Shown here: in pieces, positions 1 to 12,729 of the stretch
How the letters are laid out: every line of letters starts with the position of its first letter
Position numbering within the stretch: the stretch's first letter is position 1
Assembly (NCBI GenBank): GCA_039000515.1
Contig: JBCFYV010000012.1
Coordinates: forward strand, 15,130,290 to 15,194,289
Direction of reading: 5' to 3'
Length of the DNA: 64,000 nt
Source of the DNA: Timema cristinae
Lineage: Eukaryota > Arthropoda > Insecta > Phasmatodea > Timematidae
Translations under genes and position numbers: made by a program
The notes under the pieces: generated by a model
What the model saw: only the letters and a program-made list of their open reading frames with translations
What the model was told of the DNA's origin: nothing
Database searches by the model: none

Positions 1-104
1 CCTAGAATAGTACATTGGAGGTGATTTTTTCAAATGGTATTTTTACTTTAATTTCCCCATCCTTTTTACCCCTGATGCTTGTTCTTGTTCACTAAGGCAC
101 CCTC

Positions 105-345
105 CTCATATGTACCCCTTTGATTAAGTATTAATAACCCGCATCAGTGGGTCCACAGACCAAGGCGTCAGTCTCATAATAGTTTGGCTTGTCATTTATG
201 GTGAAGTATCAGTTCTAATCTCTACCGGATGTTCTGGGGGGTGGTTTTCCATTATATTATCAATGTGATGTTCCTTCCCCTCATTCAAGTGAGTGTGGGT
301 GTATTCTTCTTAGTTCTCTCTCAATCCCTGTCATTTAGAATAATA
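105..345 (+). repeat. SINE relic, type A-like (weak)
   Basis: The stretch has the order of parts seen in better copies: a degraded tRNA-like head, the words GGTGGTTTTCC and GTGAGTGTGGGTG, then a pyrimidine-rich CCTTCCCCT segment. It resembles the body of the type A SINEs at 2.2 and 60.8 kb (reverse complemented). The tail is not preserved. The match is by eye and the copy is old. Confidence 0.35.
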
Positions 346-2405
<2,060 letters not shown>

Positions 2406-3025
2406 AAACCCGTAGTTGAATAGGCCTAGTAATTATCTTCATCAGCGCCACCAGGAATAATAGCAATGTTTTATAGACATTTAGTTTGCCAAATTGACCA
2501 TTTAACTATAGGCATGGCCAAAAAGCATGCAATGCCTTTTAATCTATGCTTAAAGGTAACAGGCTCACCTTCTCGATTCCATTATGGTGTAGGCAATAAG
2601 ATAGCATCCTGCTGTTATCACTCGAAGTAAACCCGCTACGTTTGAAAATAACTGAGTTGTAAGTACAGAAATAGAAAGATATAAGTTTTCTTCTCATGTA
2701 GGATTGATATAAAATACATATTTTCCTTATGTAAATTTTAAATACCTTTATTATCATAATCACGAATTTCCTGATGGTCAATGGTGTATCTCCTGCTTTC
2801 TCGTACGGAAGGGGTATTTGGCGTGGATTTAGGGGAAATGAGGTGTTTAAATTGAGAGCAAGGAACTTTCAAGGGCATCGTCTAAAAGATGCCAGGAAGC
2901 ATTTCCTCTTGTTAACATCCCGTGAAATGAGGGACAAATACTAGAGGGGTGACCCATCTCCTATTAAAAAATAAAACACTTCTCACACGATGATAAACTA
3001 CTCCAACTCAATAACGTGAATAACC
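2406..3025. other. gene-free DNA
   Basis: Nothing recognisable. The short minus-strand frame at 2539-2781 has no family resemblance and is probably chance. Confidence 0.5.
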
Positions 3026-3027
3026 AC

Positions 3028-3245
3028 TTAAGTGGCCGAATGGTCTAAGTCGTCACTCTCGTTTTAAATTGAAGACGGAAGATCGGAGTTCAAATTACAG
3101 TTTGGTCTATTCAGGTTGGGATTCCCTAAATGATTTCCTACTCTCCTTCCACGCAAGCTTAGGTAGATTACTTCTAAAATTCTTCCTTCCTTATCCCTAC
3201 CTATAGAGCAATTATCAGATGAGTGTATAATCTAAACAGTTAATA
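3028..3245 (+). repeat. tRNA-derived SINE, type C
   Basis: The head GTGGCCGAATGGTCTAAG is a good tRNA A-box region of the Ser/Leu kind, and GGAGTTCAAATTACAG is a weakened B box. The body (CCTACTCTCCTTCCACGCAA, then a TTCCTTCCTTATCCCTACC segment) matches the copy at 35.5 kb. It is not a tRNA gene: the acceptor stem does not close and a ~130-bp non-tRNA body follows. Confidence 0.6.
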
Positions 3246-3329
3246 GGATACCGTGAAAAAAAAGCGTATAGAGGTACTGCTGATTATAGGGATAATTGTT
3301 TGATGCTGTGTACTGTAAATGTTTCCTTT

Positions 3330-3372
3330 AGCTCCACGTCTTACTATCTTCCGGGCAGACTCGCTCCCCATG
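3330..3372 (-). repeat. SINE 3' tail fragment
   Basis: AGCTCCACGTCTTACTATC followed by a decayed CCGGGCAGACTCGC is the reverse complement of the shared SINE tail. No head or body follows it, so it is a 5'-truncated copy. Confidence 0.5.
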
Positions 3373-3624
3373 AGAATTGAGTGGTTGTGTCTGATACTCG
3401 TTCTATCTCACATATGTCAAAACTCACCATTTTAAGTATTTGTATGTTATTTGTCACATTTTAGCAAATAAGGTCATTAGCACCTTGGACTTTCTTATTA
3501 TAGAGCACCAATAAGAATTCCTACTGTCTTAGGTTGATGACTACGTTATCTTCTATTTAATCTCACGAAATAACTATAGTTTTGATGCTAAAAAATGTAA
3601 TAATATTTAATATTGAGGAATACG

Positions 3625-3835
3625 TAATTGTTGGTCTTGGAATCTAAAGCGTCAGGCTCGCAGTTGGCTGGAACATCAGTGCTAGGGTGGTATAAGTTTG
3701 AATCTATAATGATTACATTTGAGGTGGAATTCCATTTATTATTTCCCACAATGGTTTTTTATTCCCTCCCCACGCCCATGCGGGTGCATTTTGTTATTTC
3801 AAACCTCTCCATTCCTTCCCCTTAGGTTAGGGCGT
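3625..3835 (+). repeat. SINE relic, type A-like
   Basis: A tRNA-like head with TTTGAATCT as a weak B box is followed by CCTCCCCACGCCCATGCGGG and CTCTCCATTCCTTCCCC. These match the middle of type A SINEs. The open frame at 3628-3825 lies within this repeat and is not a gene. Confidence 0.45.
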
Positions 3836-3935
3836 TTGATAACTCTTGGGTTAAAACGTATAACGTATTTCTATTGATAAAGAAAATTTTGTTTTCAATT
3901 ACTTGTCATGCCTGTGTAGTAGGAAAATTATCTAC

Positions 3936-3936
3936 T

Positions 3937-3985
<49 letters not shown>
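3936..3985. repeat. TA dinucleotide microsatellite
   Basis: About 50 bp of nearly pure TA. Confidence 0.95.
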
Positions 3986-3987
<2 letters not shown>

Positions 3988-4108
3988 CGGGGAAGTCTAG
4001 GGGTAATGTACTGTCTTGTAGTGAAGCTATTTTCACGTAAAAGATGTTTATTTTAATTTCAGACATATTTTTAAGCTTTTCAAATCACATCTCTCTTAAT
4101 CATTAGGA

Positions 4109-4129
4109 GGGGGGGGGGGGGGGGGGGGG
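4109..4129. repeat. homopolymer tract of 21 G
   Basis: An uninterrupted run of 21 G in otherwise AT-rich sequence. A plus-strand G run of this length can form G-quadruplex structures. Its exact length is likely to be unreliable in any assembly. Confidence 0.95.
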
Positions 4130-4649
4130 AATAGCCCCTGGGTGTAGTGAAGTTTTAATTTATTGTGCCACTTTAGGATCATGCCACGTCGTAGATTGAT
4201 TTTTGGAACAAGAGATAGCATATCTTTGGGGGGTTTTAGTTCTAAACACAGGTTAGCTGAAATAATTATGTCATGCCAGTTGATTTTTTGGATGAGAGCC
4301 ATTAACTCAAATAGTCCCTATTTATGGGTAGACCTTGGTTCTAATCCCTAAAGATATTTATTTTTCTGAGATAAATGAATGAGTGTGATAAACCATATCA
4401 AAATTTACTCTTGATTATAAACAGGGGAAAAAACTATAAACTCAGACCATTGTTTATAGTTTACTCATTAATTAATCAATTTCACTCCCGATTGTATTTA
4501 ATTAAATTAACTATTATTTAAGTTAATTGGTCACCATAACACACCAGATGTTTTTTGGAGGAAAGAAATTTGTATGTTTTTTATTTTACCTCTTCCTATC
4601 TTTCAGAGAAATAAATTATCATCTCAGTCCCTTAGTTATATTAGCATTT

Positions 4650-5990
4650 CCGATTTTTACTTTCGAGCTATCTTACAGGTAGAGAAAGTATTGTGTTCAT
4701 CAAAATAATCTCGAGTTCGATTTTGATGAATCTCGACGTTTCCTGACGCCCTGACTCCGAAAAAGTTGTTTTTGAATTTCCATCTCTTCCTCTGTAACTC
4801 CAAATAGAGCCTAAACTATTTCACCGGTCGGAATAAAACTTGGTATCTAGGGTTTTCATAGGTTTGCCCTGAGGGTTTTTTGAAATTTGATAATTAACCA
4901 TAAAATAATGTAGTTTACATAAGGGCAAAAGGAGTAAAAAGTCAATTTTCTCAAATTTGCCTCTAACGATTTTGATTATTGCGTTAAAAAATTCATTACA
5001 AAATATTTTTAAATATTCTAAACAAAATGGCAACTCTCAAAATATTGACAAAATGAATCTAAAGGTTCCGGTCAGATGAGTAAATTCTTATTCTTTATCA
5101 TATCTCAGAAACTATTTGAGATATCTTATTATTGCAAATTTTTAGTTCTATTTATAATACAAATATTTTATTCGAAACCTATTTTATAAAATGAATAACT
5201 TTAAATATATACCCAAATAGATATATGTTTTACTAAAGGTCAACTATTGAGACCGTAAATATAATCTAAGTTGAAATGTTGATAAATGTCGACGTCTCAT
5301 TACCCCCAAAAACTCTAAAAAGTGTTTTTGCAATGCCATCTGTCTGTTTGTCTTTTTAACCCCAAAATAAAGAGTAGTTTAATAAAAAGTGAGAATATAA
5401 AAAATTGATTTTCTCAAAATGGGCTCAAATGATTTTGATTAAAATTCGTATCTAGGCGTTGATTACTATTATAAATAATCTGGCTATTTTAATTTTTCCA
5501 TGAAAATTAATTTTAAAGTACCTTACAGAGACGGAAATTTCCGTATCTCCACAACTATTTGAGATTCTATAGATCTTATTATTGCAAAATTGTAGTACTA
5601 TTAAAAATACAAAACTTTTAAATGAAATATATTTTTATAAAACCAACGGTTTCTGATGTATTGGCGAATATATTATTACAATTTTGTGAGTTTTAGTTGT
5701 ATAGAGATATTACTTAAATTTTAAAGCAATAATTCTCTAATGCCAAAGAGTCTCTCAAAAAGTGTATGGTATATTTCTTTCAACCACATAGGGGAAATGT
5801 TTGAATAGCAATGATCTATATCATTTTAGACTCTGTAGTTAATATTTATCCATTTTATTGGTCAAAGTTTATAAATGAATAATTTAATAACAATGCAATA
5901 ACCATTAGATGTACAACCCCTATTAAAAAGTCGAAGATTTTAAACTGGAAGGTGACATTTTAATACGAAGTGTTGATCCCTGGGGACCCA
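4650..5990 (+). repeat. composite dispersed repeat, copy 1 (modules I and II)
   Basis: Two related modules lie head to tail. Module I (about 4650-5230) contains AGAGAAAGTATTGTG, a GATGAATCTCGACGTTTC segment, then words like CATCTCTTCCTCTGTAAC and GGTATCTAGGGTTTTCATAG. Module II (about 5236-5990) starts with a GACCGTAAATATAATC-like word and GATAAATGTCGACGTCTC, then CATCTGTCTGTTTGTC, and ends with a tail containing CTGGGGACCCAATATC. The same module order recurs at 6.0-11.8 kb (interrupted) and 17.7-19.1 kb. No coding capacity is visible. Such CGTCTGTCTGTC-containing repeats are common in insect genomes; the superfamily cannot be assigned here. Confidence 0.7.
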
Positions 5991-5999
5991 ATATCAATA

Positions 6000-6576
6000 T
6001 TTTTACTTGACTCTGCCTCACAGGTAGAGCAAGTATTTTGATCGTAAATAAATCTAACTCAAGATTTCGATGGATGTCGACGTTTCGTGATCCCCCGAAC
6101 CCAAAAATAAGTTTTCGCGATGACTTCTGTTTGTCTGTCCATCTGTTTGTCACATTGAACCTCGGGCTAGAGCCTAAACTATTTTACCCATTAGGCTAAA
6201 ACTTGGTATCTAGGATTTTCATAGGGCTACCCCTAGGAATATTTGAAATCAAATAACTAACCTTAGAATTAATGGTAGTTTCCCTAAGGGTGGAAAAAGA
6301 AAAAAATCGAGTTTATCAAAATCTGATTTAATGATTTTGATTAAATTTCATTTCCAAGCTTAGATCAATATTACAAACCAAATGGATTCTCTTAACTTTT
6401 CATCAAAATGACTTTAATGGTTCTGATCTGATGCGTAAATTCTAATTTTTAAATTTATCTCCGTAATCCTTTGAGATATGATAATACTTATTATTGCATA
6501 CATTTAGATATATTTATAATAAACATCTTTTATTTGAAATATATCTTTATTAGCCCAATAGTTTTAAGATATGCGC
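6000..6576 (+). repeat. composite dispersed repeat, copy 2, module I
   Basis: CACAGGTAGAGCAAGTATTT, GATGGATGTCGACGTTTCG and a CTTGGTATCTAGGATTTTCA segment reproduce module I of copy 1 in order. The copy starts where copy 1 ends, so the two are in tandem. Its module II resumes at about 10262, beyond the TA tract and the pogo element. Confidence 0.7.
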
Positions 6577-6845
6577 ATATATATATTATTATATATATTA
6601 TTATATATATATTATTATATATTTATATTATTATATATATTATATATATATATATATTATATATATATATATATATTATATATATTATTATATATATTAT
6701 TATATATATATAATATATATATTATATATATAAAATATATATTATATATTATAAATATATATTATATATATAATATATATATTATATATATAAAATATAT
6801 ATTATAAATAAAATATATATATTATATATAATATATTATTATATA
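6577..6845. repeat. TA-rich microsatellite, left half
   Basis: About 270 bp of TA, TATT and TATAA permutations. It is the left half of a TA tract whose right half is at 10128-10243; the pogo element lies between the halves. Open frames across it are artefacts of the low complexity. Confidence 0.9.
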
Positions 6846-6889
6846 GGCCGGAGAACGGGGAATGCCGTTCATTGGGTAATGCCAGTCAC
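6846..6889 (+). repeat. left terminal inverted repeat and subterminal motif of the pogo element
   Basis: The outer end carries GGAGAACGGGGAATG, matched in reverse complement at 10107-10125. It is followed by a GGGTAATGCCAGTCACC motif (about 6874-6890), which recurs inside the left region and near the right end. Confidence 0.85.
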
Positions 6890-7213
6890 CTCATTATCAG
6901 CCTTATTTATTTGAAAGTGAGACGCAAGAATCACTGCTACCTAGCGGCCTGTTGTCTAAGTAAGATATAAGCCATTGGACACGCGTCAGTGTGCCCTCCC
7001 TTTACACAGAGACCCATTGTCTATAATTCAAGTTTCTGATGTTATTTTTACTGCGCGGAAAATAAGGTCGTTTTCTTTCAGTTTTGAATATTTAATTTCT
7101 GTTTTTGGCACATTAAATGTAAGGTTTGATAGTTTATGTAAATTAATATTTATAATTAACAGAAAACTTGTATTTAGAAAATAGTCTCATGCAAAGGAGA
7201 CAGGCACATATTC

Positions 7214-7247
7214 GGGAAACGCCGGTCACAGTGACCGGCATTTCCCC
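7214..7247. promoter_or_regulatory. near-perfect palindrome made of two facing subterminal motifs
   Basis: GGGAAACGCCGGTCAC, a single A, then GTGACCGGCATTTCCCC. The halves differ at one base. Each half is a copy of the element's subterminal motif, so this is probably a double transposase-binding site upstream of the transposase start at 7311. A role in autoregulation is possible but only inferred. Confidence 0.65.
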
Positions 7248-7310
7248 ATTATGACTGCTATTTTCCCTTGTTGTTTTTAAAAGTTTTTTAATTTAATTTA
7301 ATTATTTTAG

Positions 7311-9764
7311 ATGCCCAGAAACTACAAACGAACAACCGAAAGGGCACAATGGACGGCGAATGATTTATCAGCAGCTATTACTGACGTGAAAAATGGGAAA
7401 TCTATCAGGAAAGCTGCCAAGGATCACGGCATATTGTAATGTAACTGATTTGCCCCTGAAAAGTATGTGAAAGCATTGACAAGAATATCGTCCTAATTTT
7501 ATAAACGTATCTTATTTCATTTAAATTATATAGTATATTAAATGGCACTTAAAGCACTTCTTCTTCTAAGAAGGCAAAAGCCACTGATCAGTGACGTCAC
7601 GCACGTGACACCAGTCAAGTCAGTTTGACAATATATATAATTTTAATAATAACTTCCTCTTCTCGATGGTTCGAAGAGAGATTTTAAAATGTAACTTGAG
7701 TCATTTTCCGGCTCTCGAAGCTTCGAGTAAAACAGAGATGTTTTTGTCTTGTATTTTGTTTTTCTAAACTAAACCTTCTCGAAGCTTCTATGACCAAGGA
7801 ATATATACAAGGGATGGTGCAACATAAAGTTAGTGTTCAGTGGTTAGTTGGGAGTTGGGAGTTGGGAGAGAACTCACTTGGCGTCTAGCAACACCTGTCC
7901 GCGCTAGCCCGCGTATATATTTCGATATGATCTATTTTCGCATTAATTAAACTGATTCAGAAATAAAAAACATATCAAAATGAAAAGTGTATTAATCATA
8001 ATTCTTCAATAGGCACCCATCGCGGTAACGTAAATCCAGAACGTTACAATACCCTTCAGTACCCTGCAGGAAAGAATTAAAATTTCAAAGATGAGTGCCC
8101 AAGCCTAGGAAGAAAAGCAGTGTTCACCCGTGACCAAGAAGCGAACATAGTTGAACACTTAAAGATTATGTCAAATATGTTTTACGAGTTGACACTATAC
8201 AATTGAGAAAACTTGTTTTCGAGTATGCAGAAAAATTTAATATCCACACAGATTCAACAAAGCAAGTAGGTTGGCCGGCAAGGACTGGTTAGAGGGATTT
8301 TTACGACGAAATCCACGTATTTCAGCTCGAAAACCTGAAGCAACAAGCCTAAACAGACTAAAAGGCTTTAACAAGCAGGAGGTGACCAAATTTTTTGATA
8401 ATCTTGAAAATGTTATGGAGAAATTTAAGTTCACTCCAAACAAAATTTTCAACATGGATGAAACCGGGATAGCGACTGTTCATGAGACAAATAAAATCTT
8501 AGCACTGAAGGGACAGAAAAGAATTGGTGCAGCAACATCTGGAGAAAGAGGACAAACCACTACAGTTATTTGTGCTTTTAATGCAGCAGGTAACTATATT
8601 CCCCCTGTTTTCATCTATGCCAGGCAGCGAATGGCTCCTACTTTAAAAGTGAATGGACCACCTAATGCTCTGTATTTCTGCTCAAAAAATGGCTGGACTA
8701 ATGAAGGACTGTTTGTCCAATGGCTACAACATTAAAAAAAATACTCTACCCCAAATGAGGAGGAGCCTGTCTTACTAATAATAGATAACCACGGCAGTCA
8801 CATAACCAAAGAAGCTTATGACTTCTGTAAAGAAAACTTCATAACACTGTTGTCCTTGCCACCTCACTCCTCCCACCACCTACAAACGCTAGATGTAATT
8901 TTCTATGGCCCACTGAAGAAAGCCTACAACAAAGAGTGTGATCTTTAAATGAAGACCCATGCAAACGAAAGAATTACAGTTTACAAAGTTGCAGAACTTT
9001 TCAACAAGGCATACACTCATGTTGCAACACTTGCTAAAGGCATATCTGGATTTTCGTGTACTGGGATATTTCCGATGAACCCAAATGTGTTCTCCGATGA
9101 AGATTTCCCACTAGAAATAGAATCTACAGAGGCGCTCACAGACTCACCTTCTCGGAGTTCACAGGATGTAACGCTTCAGGATCTTTCTCCCTTGCCAGTT
9201 TTGAGTCCGCCAGGACCAAGAAGTATGCACTCAGAAATTTGGACAGCAACGCCTAAAAAAGCTGTGCTCGAAGAAAAAAAAAGAAATAAAGAAGAGCGTT
9301 TGCAAAAGAAGAACAACCAAAGAGAAAATTCGAAGAGAAAAGACGCTGTCTTTGTTAGACCACAGAAGAGGAAATTATCATTCTCTTCATCCAGTTCTGA
9401 AGGAAATGAGGTCAATTTGTGCCAAGAGTCAGGTGAAAGTGACTAGTAGGAGACAGATGAGAGCGAAAGTGAAGATACTTTGTCAAAAGAGTTTACCCTA
9501 GAAATAAAGCCACATAATATTCTTGTAGGCGATTATTTCTTAGTGAGAGTTTCAAATGAAAGATCGGTGAAAAACTTTCTTTTCCAGGCCATTGAAATAG
9601 GCAAAAATTCCATTAAAGTTAAGTTCATGCGTGAATACAGGGGTCAATGGGATACCTATGTTTTCCCTGAAGTTGAAGATACAAGCTATGTCATTCCAGA
9701 AGACATTGTTGGGAAACTTACCAAATTTCAGCAACTGAGATATGGCAAAGTTAAATTTGAGTAA
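7311..9764 (+). pseudogene. pogo/Tigger transposase, split by an LTR and broken by stops
   Basis: The enzyme would cut and paste the element at TA sites. The start is taken at ATG 7311, beginning MPRNYKRTTERAQW, an N-terminal pipsqueak-type helix-turn-helix. The frame runs to codon 41 (AAKDHGI), is cut by a solo LTR (7435-8048) and resumes at 8052 with PFSTLQERI. A CENP-B-like DNA-binding region follows (LGRKAVFTRDQEANIVEHLK at 8105; DWLEGFLRRNP at 8281). The DDE_1 catalytic core shows NMDETG, then LIIDNHGSH, then TLDVIFYGPLK, so all three acidic positions are D. A C-terminal domain (GDYFLVRVSNE to stop at 9762) is typical of pogo-like transposases. Damage: frame changes near 8104, 8190 and 8265, and in-frame stops at 8733, 8946, 9444 and 9447. 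From 8271 to 9764 the frame is constant, so later decay is mostly by point mutation. Confidence 0.9.
7435..8048. mobile_element. 614-bp solo LTR inserted in the pogo transposase gene
   Basis: The insert begins TGTAATGTAAC and ends GAACGTTACA, the TG...CA termini of retroviral-type LTRs, with short inverted ends (TGTAAYGT). It is flanked by 4-bp repeats ATAT (7431-7434) and ATAC (8049-8052), a target duplication with one change. Removing it restores the reading frame exactly (AAKDHGI to PFSTLQERI), which confirms the boundaries. Inside are a GGAATATATACAAGGG TATA-like region and an AATAAA-like signal (about 7961). No internal retrotransposon sequence remains, as expected after recombination between two LTRs. 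Gypsy or BEL/Pao is likely from the terminus; the family is not determined. Confidence 0.82.
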
Positions 9765-9879
9765 CTTTTTTTTTTTCATTTTATGCTTTATTTTTTGCAT
9801 ATTTAAGTTCAATAACTCGTTTCATGGCAATAAATCAAATTTGGTTTATTTGTATCCTTATAATTTGGTATTCTGCTCT

Positions 9880-9942
9880 ATGACTGGCATTACCCACACT
9901 AGTGACTGGCATTACCCAACTTGGTAGGGTATTGCCGGTCAA
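9880..9942 (+). repeat. right subterminal repeat cluster of the pogo element
   Basis: Two direct copies of TGACTGGCATTACCC (9881 and 9903) are followed by an inverted copy, GGGTATTGCCGGTCAA, at about 9927-9942. They are the counterparts of the left-end motifs at 6874 and 7214. Confidence 0.75.
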
Positions 9943-10101
9943 GCAGCTATTTTAACTTTTATCATATTTCATCAGAGGAATTCATGCAATGCAAACCAAC
10001 TTTTAATATGATATACCTAAAGAACTAAGGAACACATTTCACTAAAAATCTTGAAAATATGTTTCATCTCAAAAGACTTAGACTATGGGATTTCTTCCTT
10101 A

Positions 10102-10127
10102 AGTGACCGTCATTCCCCGTTCTCCCC
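10102..10127 (-). repeat. right terminal inverted repeat of the pogo element
   Basis: AGTGACCGTCATTCCCCGTT then CTCCCC. Its reverse complement aligns with the left end over GGAGAACGGGGAATG, with a 2-bp length difference (GG versus GGCC) at the very tip. Confidence 0.85.
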
Positions 10128-10243
10128 TATATATATATTATATATATATATATTATATATATATATTATATTATATATATATTATAATATTATATATATA
10201 TTATATATATATTATATATATTATATATATATATATATATATA
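10128..10243. repeat. TA-rich microsatellite, right half
   Basis: Continuation of the tract at 6577-6845 beyond the pogo insertion. Confidence 0.9.
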
Positions 10244-10261
10244 TTTACTTTTCCAACATTT

Positions 10262-10845
10262 TAAGGTAAAGTATTACGACCGTCAAAAAAATCTAGCCCG
10301 AGATGTTGATAGATGTCGACGTTTCATGACCACCCAAAACCTAAAAAGTTGTTTTTGCAATGCCGTCAGTCTGTGTGACTGTCTAACCCCAAAATTAAGA
10401 GCCGTTTACTAAAGGGTGAAACTAGACCAATTCAATTTTCTAAAGATCGGCTATAACCATTTTGATTACAATTCGTATCAAGGCGTTAATTAAGAGTATA
10501 AACAAAATTTGTCTTTTCCACTTTCCAATGAAAATGACTTTTAGGGTTCTCTACAGAACTTAAAATGTATATAGCTCTGAAACTATTTGAGATACCTTAT
10601 CATTGTAAAATTGTAGTACTATTAAAAACAAAGATTTTTATTTAAATTATATTTTTATAAAACCAATAAGATATTGGCAAATTGTATTGTTACAATTTTG
10701 TGAGCTCTATTTGTAAAGAGATAATACGTAATTTTAAACTCAATAAGTCTCTAATGCCAAAGAGTAAGCAAAATTAAATCTTTTAAGAAGTTTATGCTCT
10801 ATTTTTCCTTTAACCTCTCAGGAGAAATGTTTATACAGCACAAGG
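10262..10845 (+). repeat. composite dispersed repeat, copy 2, module II
   Basis: ACGACCGTCAAAAAAATC, GATAGATGTCGACGTTTCAT and CCGTCAGTCTGTGTGACTGT reproduce module II of copy 1. It breaks off at about 10845, and the tail resumes at about 11685 after an insertion. Confidence 0.7.
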
Positions 10846-11684
10846 GCGTATCCAAGATTTTCGTGAGGGGGAGGGACGCTAGTGCTCCCATCGGGATCAC
10901 GTTGGGCATGGGGGAGGGGTGGGGGTAGAGGGGAGGCATCTCAAGAATATTTGACTTAAAAATACTTCAAAATTTGAGAGTTAATCATTAAGTAATTTTT
11001 CAGTGTAACGTTAAACTTGAGAAAAATTCTCTAGTGAAGGGTAAAACTCTAAATTTGCTATTAGTATTGAAATTAATTATGATAAAATAATAAGAATATC
11101 AACAAATAGTGATTATTAAGAGAGAAATAAATTTAAACAATATCACAATTATTATATAAATAGTATTTTAGTTATAAATCAATTACACAAAATAGATGGA
11201 ATTATTCAGATTTCAAACAACCTAACTTTAACTCCAGCCTATAATTTAGCTAGTTATTTATCATTCTGAATCGAGATTTTTCCACTAAGCCATAATAACT
11301 CGTAGTTTGTGTGGTACTATTAAAATATTTTGTTTAAAACACTTTATTTAAAAATAAATTATTTTATATATCTTCATTTATTATAAATCATTGAAATAGT
11401 AATAATAAAAAGGATGAAATAAATGTAAACCTAAAAAAGGTTTGTGCAACAAGGTGAGAGGCGCGCAATTTAAATTTGGGTAGTTTCATTAGTGCCTATT
11501 CTCACCACTTTAATAATTAATGTGATTTTCTTAAGTATTTACAATAATAACTGTATATTAATAATTTAATGACATTACCAATAACAATTTTTTTAAACTA
11601 AATCTGGTTAAGGAGATAGTATTACGTGACAATAAAACTAGTAGTGACGTTAAAATCGATTTAGTTGGTTTAATTTCTTGAAGG
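10846..11684. repeat. ~840-bp insertion splitting the composite repeat
   Basis: It begins CAAGGGCGTATCCAAGATTT and a G-rich run (GAGGGGGAGGGACGC), then AT-rich DNA with no frame. The insertion is defined by comparison with copies 1 and 3, in which the flanking parts are close together. A decayed reverse-complement relative of its first ~35 bp lies at 14475-14520. Family unknown. Confidence 0.5.
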
Positions 11685-11835
11685 GAGGTGCAATAACCAT
11701 AAGATGTGCATCCCTTTGTAAAATGCCGAAAATTTTAACTGGAATTCAAAATTTTAATACGAAGTATTGACCCTTGGGGACTCAATATTGATATTTTTTA
11801 TTGGTCCAAATATACAAAGACGTTTATTTTAAATA
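11685..11835 (+). repeat. composite dispersed repeat, copy 2, tail
   Basis: CAATAACCATAAGATGTGCA, GAAGTATTGACCCTTGGGG and TTTTTTATTGGTCCAAATAT match the tails at 5890-5990 and 18920-19040. Confidence 0.7.
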
Positions 11836-12000
11836 GAATTATAAAAATTAAAACCTTCATTAAAAAAATGGGTGTGTGTACTTATGTACGCGCGTGAGAA
11901 GTTATACTTCTTTGGCATCATTAAAAATAGTTTTTAATTGAATGCAAATAATTAATTACAATAAAATGATAATATTTAGTATTAATTATATTACATAATA

Positions 12001-12153
12001 ATATTTTAATTTATATCAATAAATAATACATACGGATAGTTAACCTCAATTATATTGGAGCACTTGAAAAAGTCTATAAGCACAATTTTTTTTCACTAAT
12101 ATTTACGAATAGTAAATAATATTAATCAAAATATTCAATTTAAATCACTACTG
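12001..12153 (+). repeat. long direct repeat, left copy
   Basis: About 150 bp, from ATATTTTAATTTATATC to AAATCACTACTG, nearly identical to 12730-12880. The only visible differences are a few bases around 12057-12095 (GGAG versus GTAG, AAGC versus AATC, and T-run length). Confidence 0.85.
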
Positions 12154-12310
12154 GGCCCGGATTCACCAAAGAGAGCAAATAGTTGCGCCAGCGCAAGTTT
12201 GAAATATGTTCCAAATCCTTATTCACTAAAAGGAGCAGGCGCAATTTGAGAGCAAAGTTGCGCCTTTTATTTGCCACCACTCAAGAGTAGGCGCAACTAT
12301 TAAATCATGA
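12154..12310. repeat. possible PIF/Harbinger-like MITE end
   Basis: Starts GGCCCGGATTCACCAA directly after the left direct repeat and contains several GCGCAA/TTGCGC words (AGTTGCGCCAGCGCAAG, GGCGCAATTTGAG, AGTTGCGCC). Ends of this kind are common in Harbinger-type elements. No matching right end was found, so this is a truncated relic at best. Confidence 0.35.
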
Positions 12311-12729
12311 TTGTCACTTCAATAAATTTAAATGGCGGCATATTATTGTATTGGCTTAAAATACAATTAGTTACATAACTGTACTCCAATTAATAATGAA
12401 TTAGTTAAAATAACAAAACGTATGTCAAGCACAAAATTTGTTTCAATTTAGACAGTGGTAACAAAACAATTACGTACCTTTTATTGTTGGATTTTTACAT
12501 TCAAACAACGCAATGGCATTTCTTGCAGTATTACAAAACAAAACTACGAACTGTGTAATCTTTGTCTAGATCCAAAGAGGTTTGTATTGCTCCAAGTCCA
12601 AAGACATCTCGTCACTAAATATGGCAGTTAGTATAACTTTAAAATAAGTTTTAAAGTTTCTATAAACATTAATGTTTTATTAATGGAACTTAAACTTTAA
12701 ACTAATAATATAAATAAATACAAAAAAAT
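12311..12729. other. AT-rich DNA between the direct repeats
   Basis: No frame or internal structure seen. Confidence 0.5.

Larger units (their letters stand above)
6846..10127 (+). mobile_element. pogo/Tigger DNA transposon, nearly complete but defective
   Basis: The element is bounded by inverted ends that share GGAGAACGGGGAATG and is flanked by TA, the usual target site of Tc1/mariner-pogo elements. Because it sits inside a TA microsatellite, the exact duplication cannot be proved. It spans 3,282 bp, of which 614 bp is a later solo LTR plus a 4-bp target duplication, leaving an ancestral length of about 2.66 kb. One transposase gene occupies most of the interior. Repeated motifs of the form GGTAATGCCRGTCAC occur near both ends and probably bind the transposase. 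The gene is too damaged to be functional, but the ends could still be mobilised in trans. Confidence 0.88.

Noticed and set aside
3028..3110. Functional tRNA gene
   Set aside because: A and B boxes are present but the acceptor stem does not close and a SINE body follows; the same applies to the heads at 23.7, 34.7 and 35.5 kb.
6471..6807. Tyr/Ile-rich open frames
   Set aside because: They translate a TA microsatellite.
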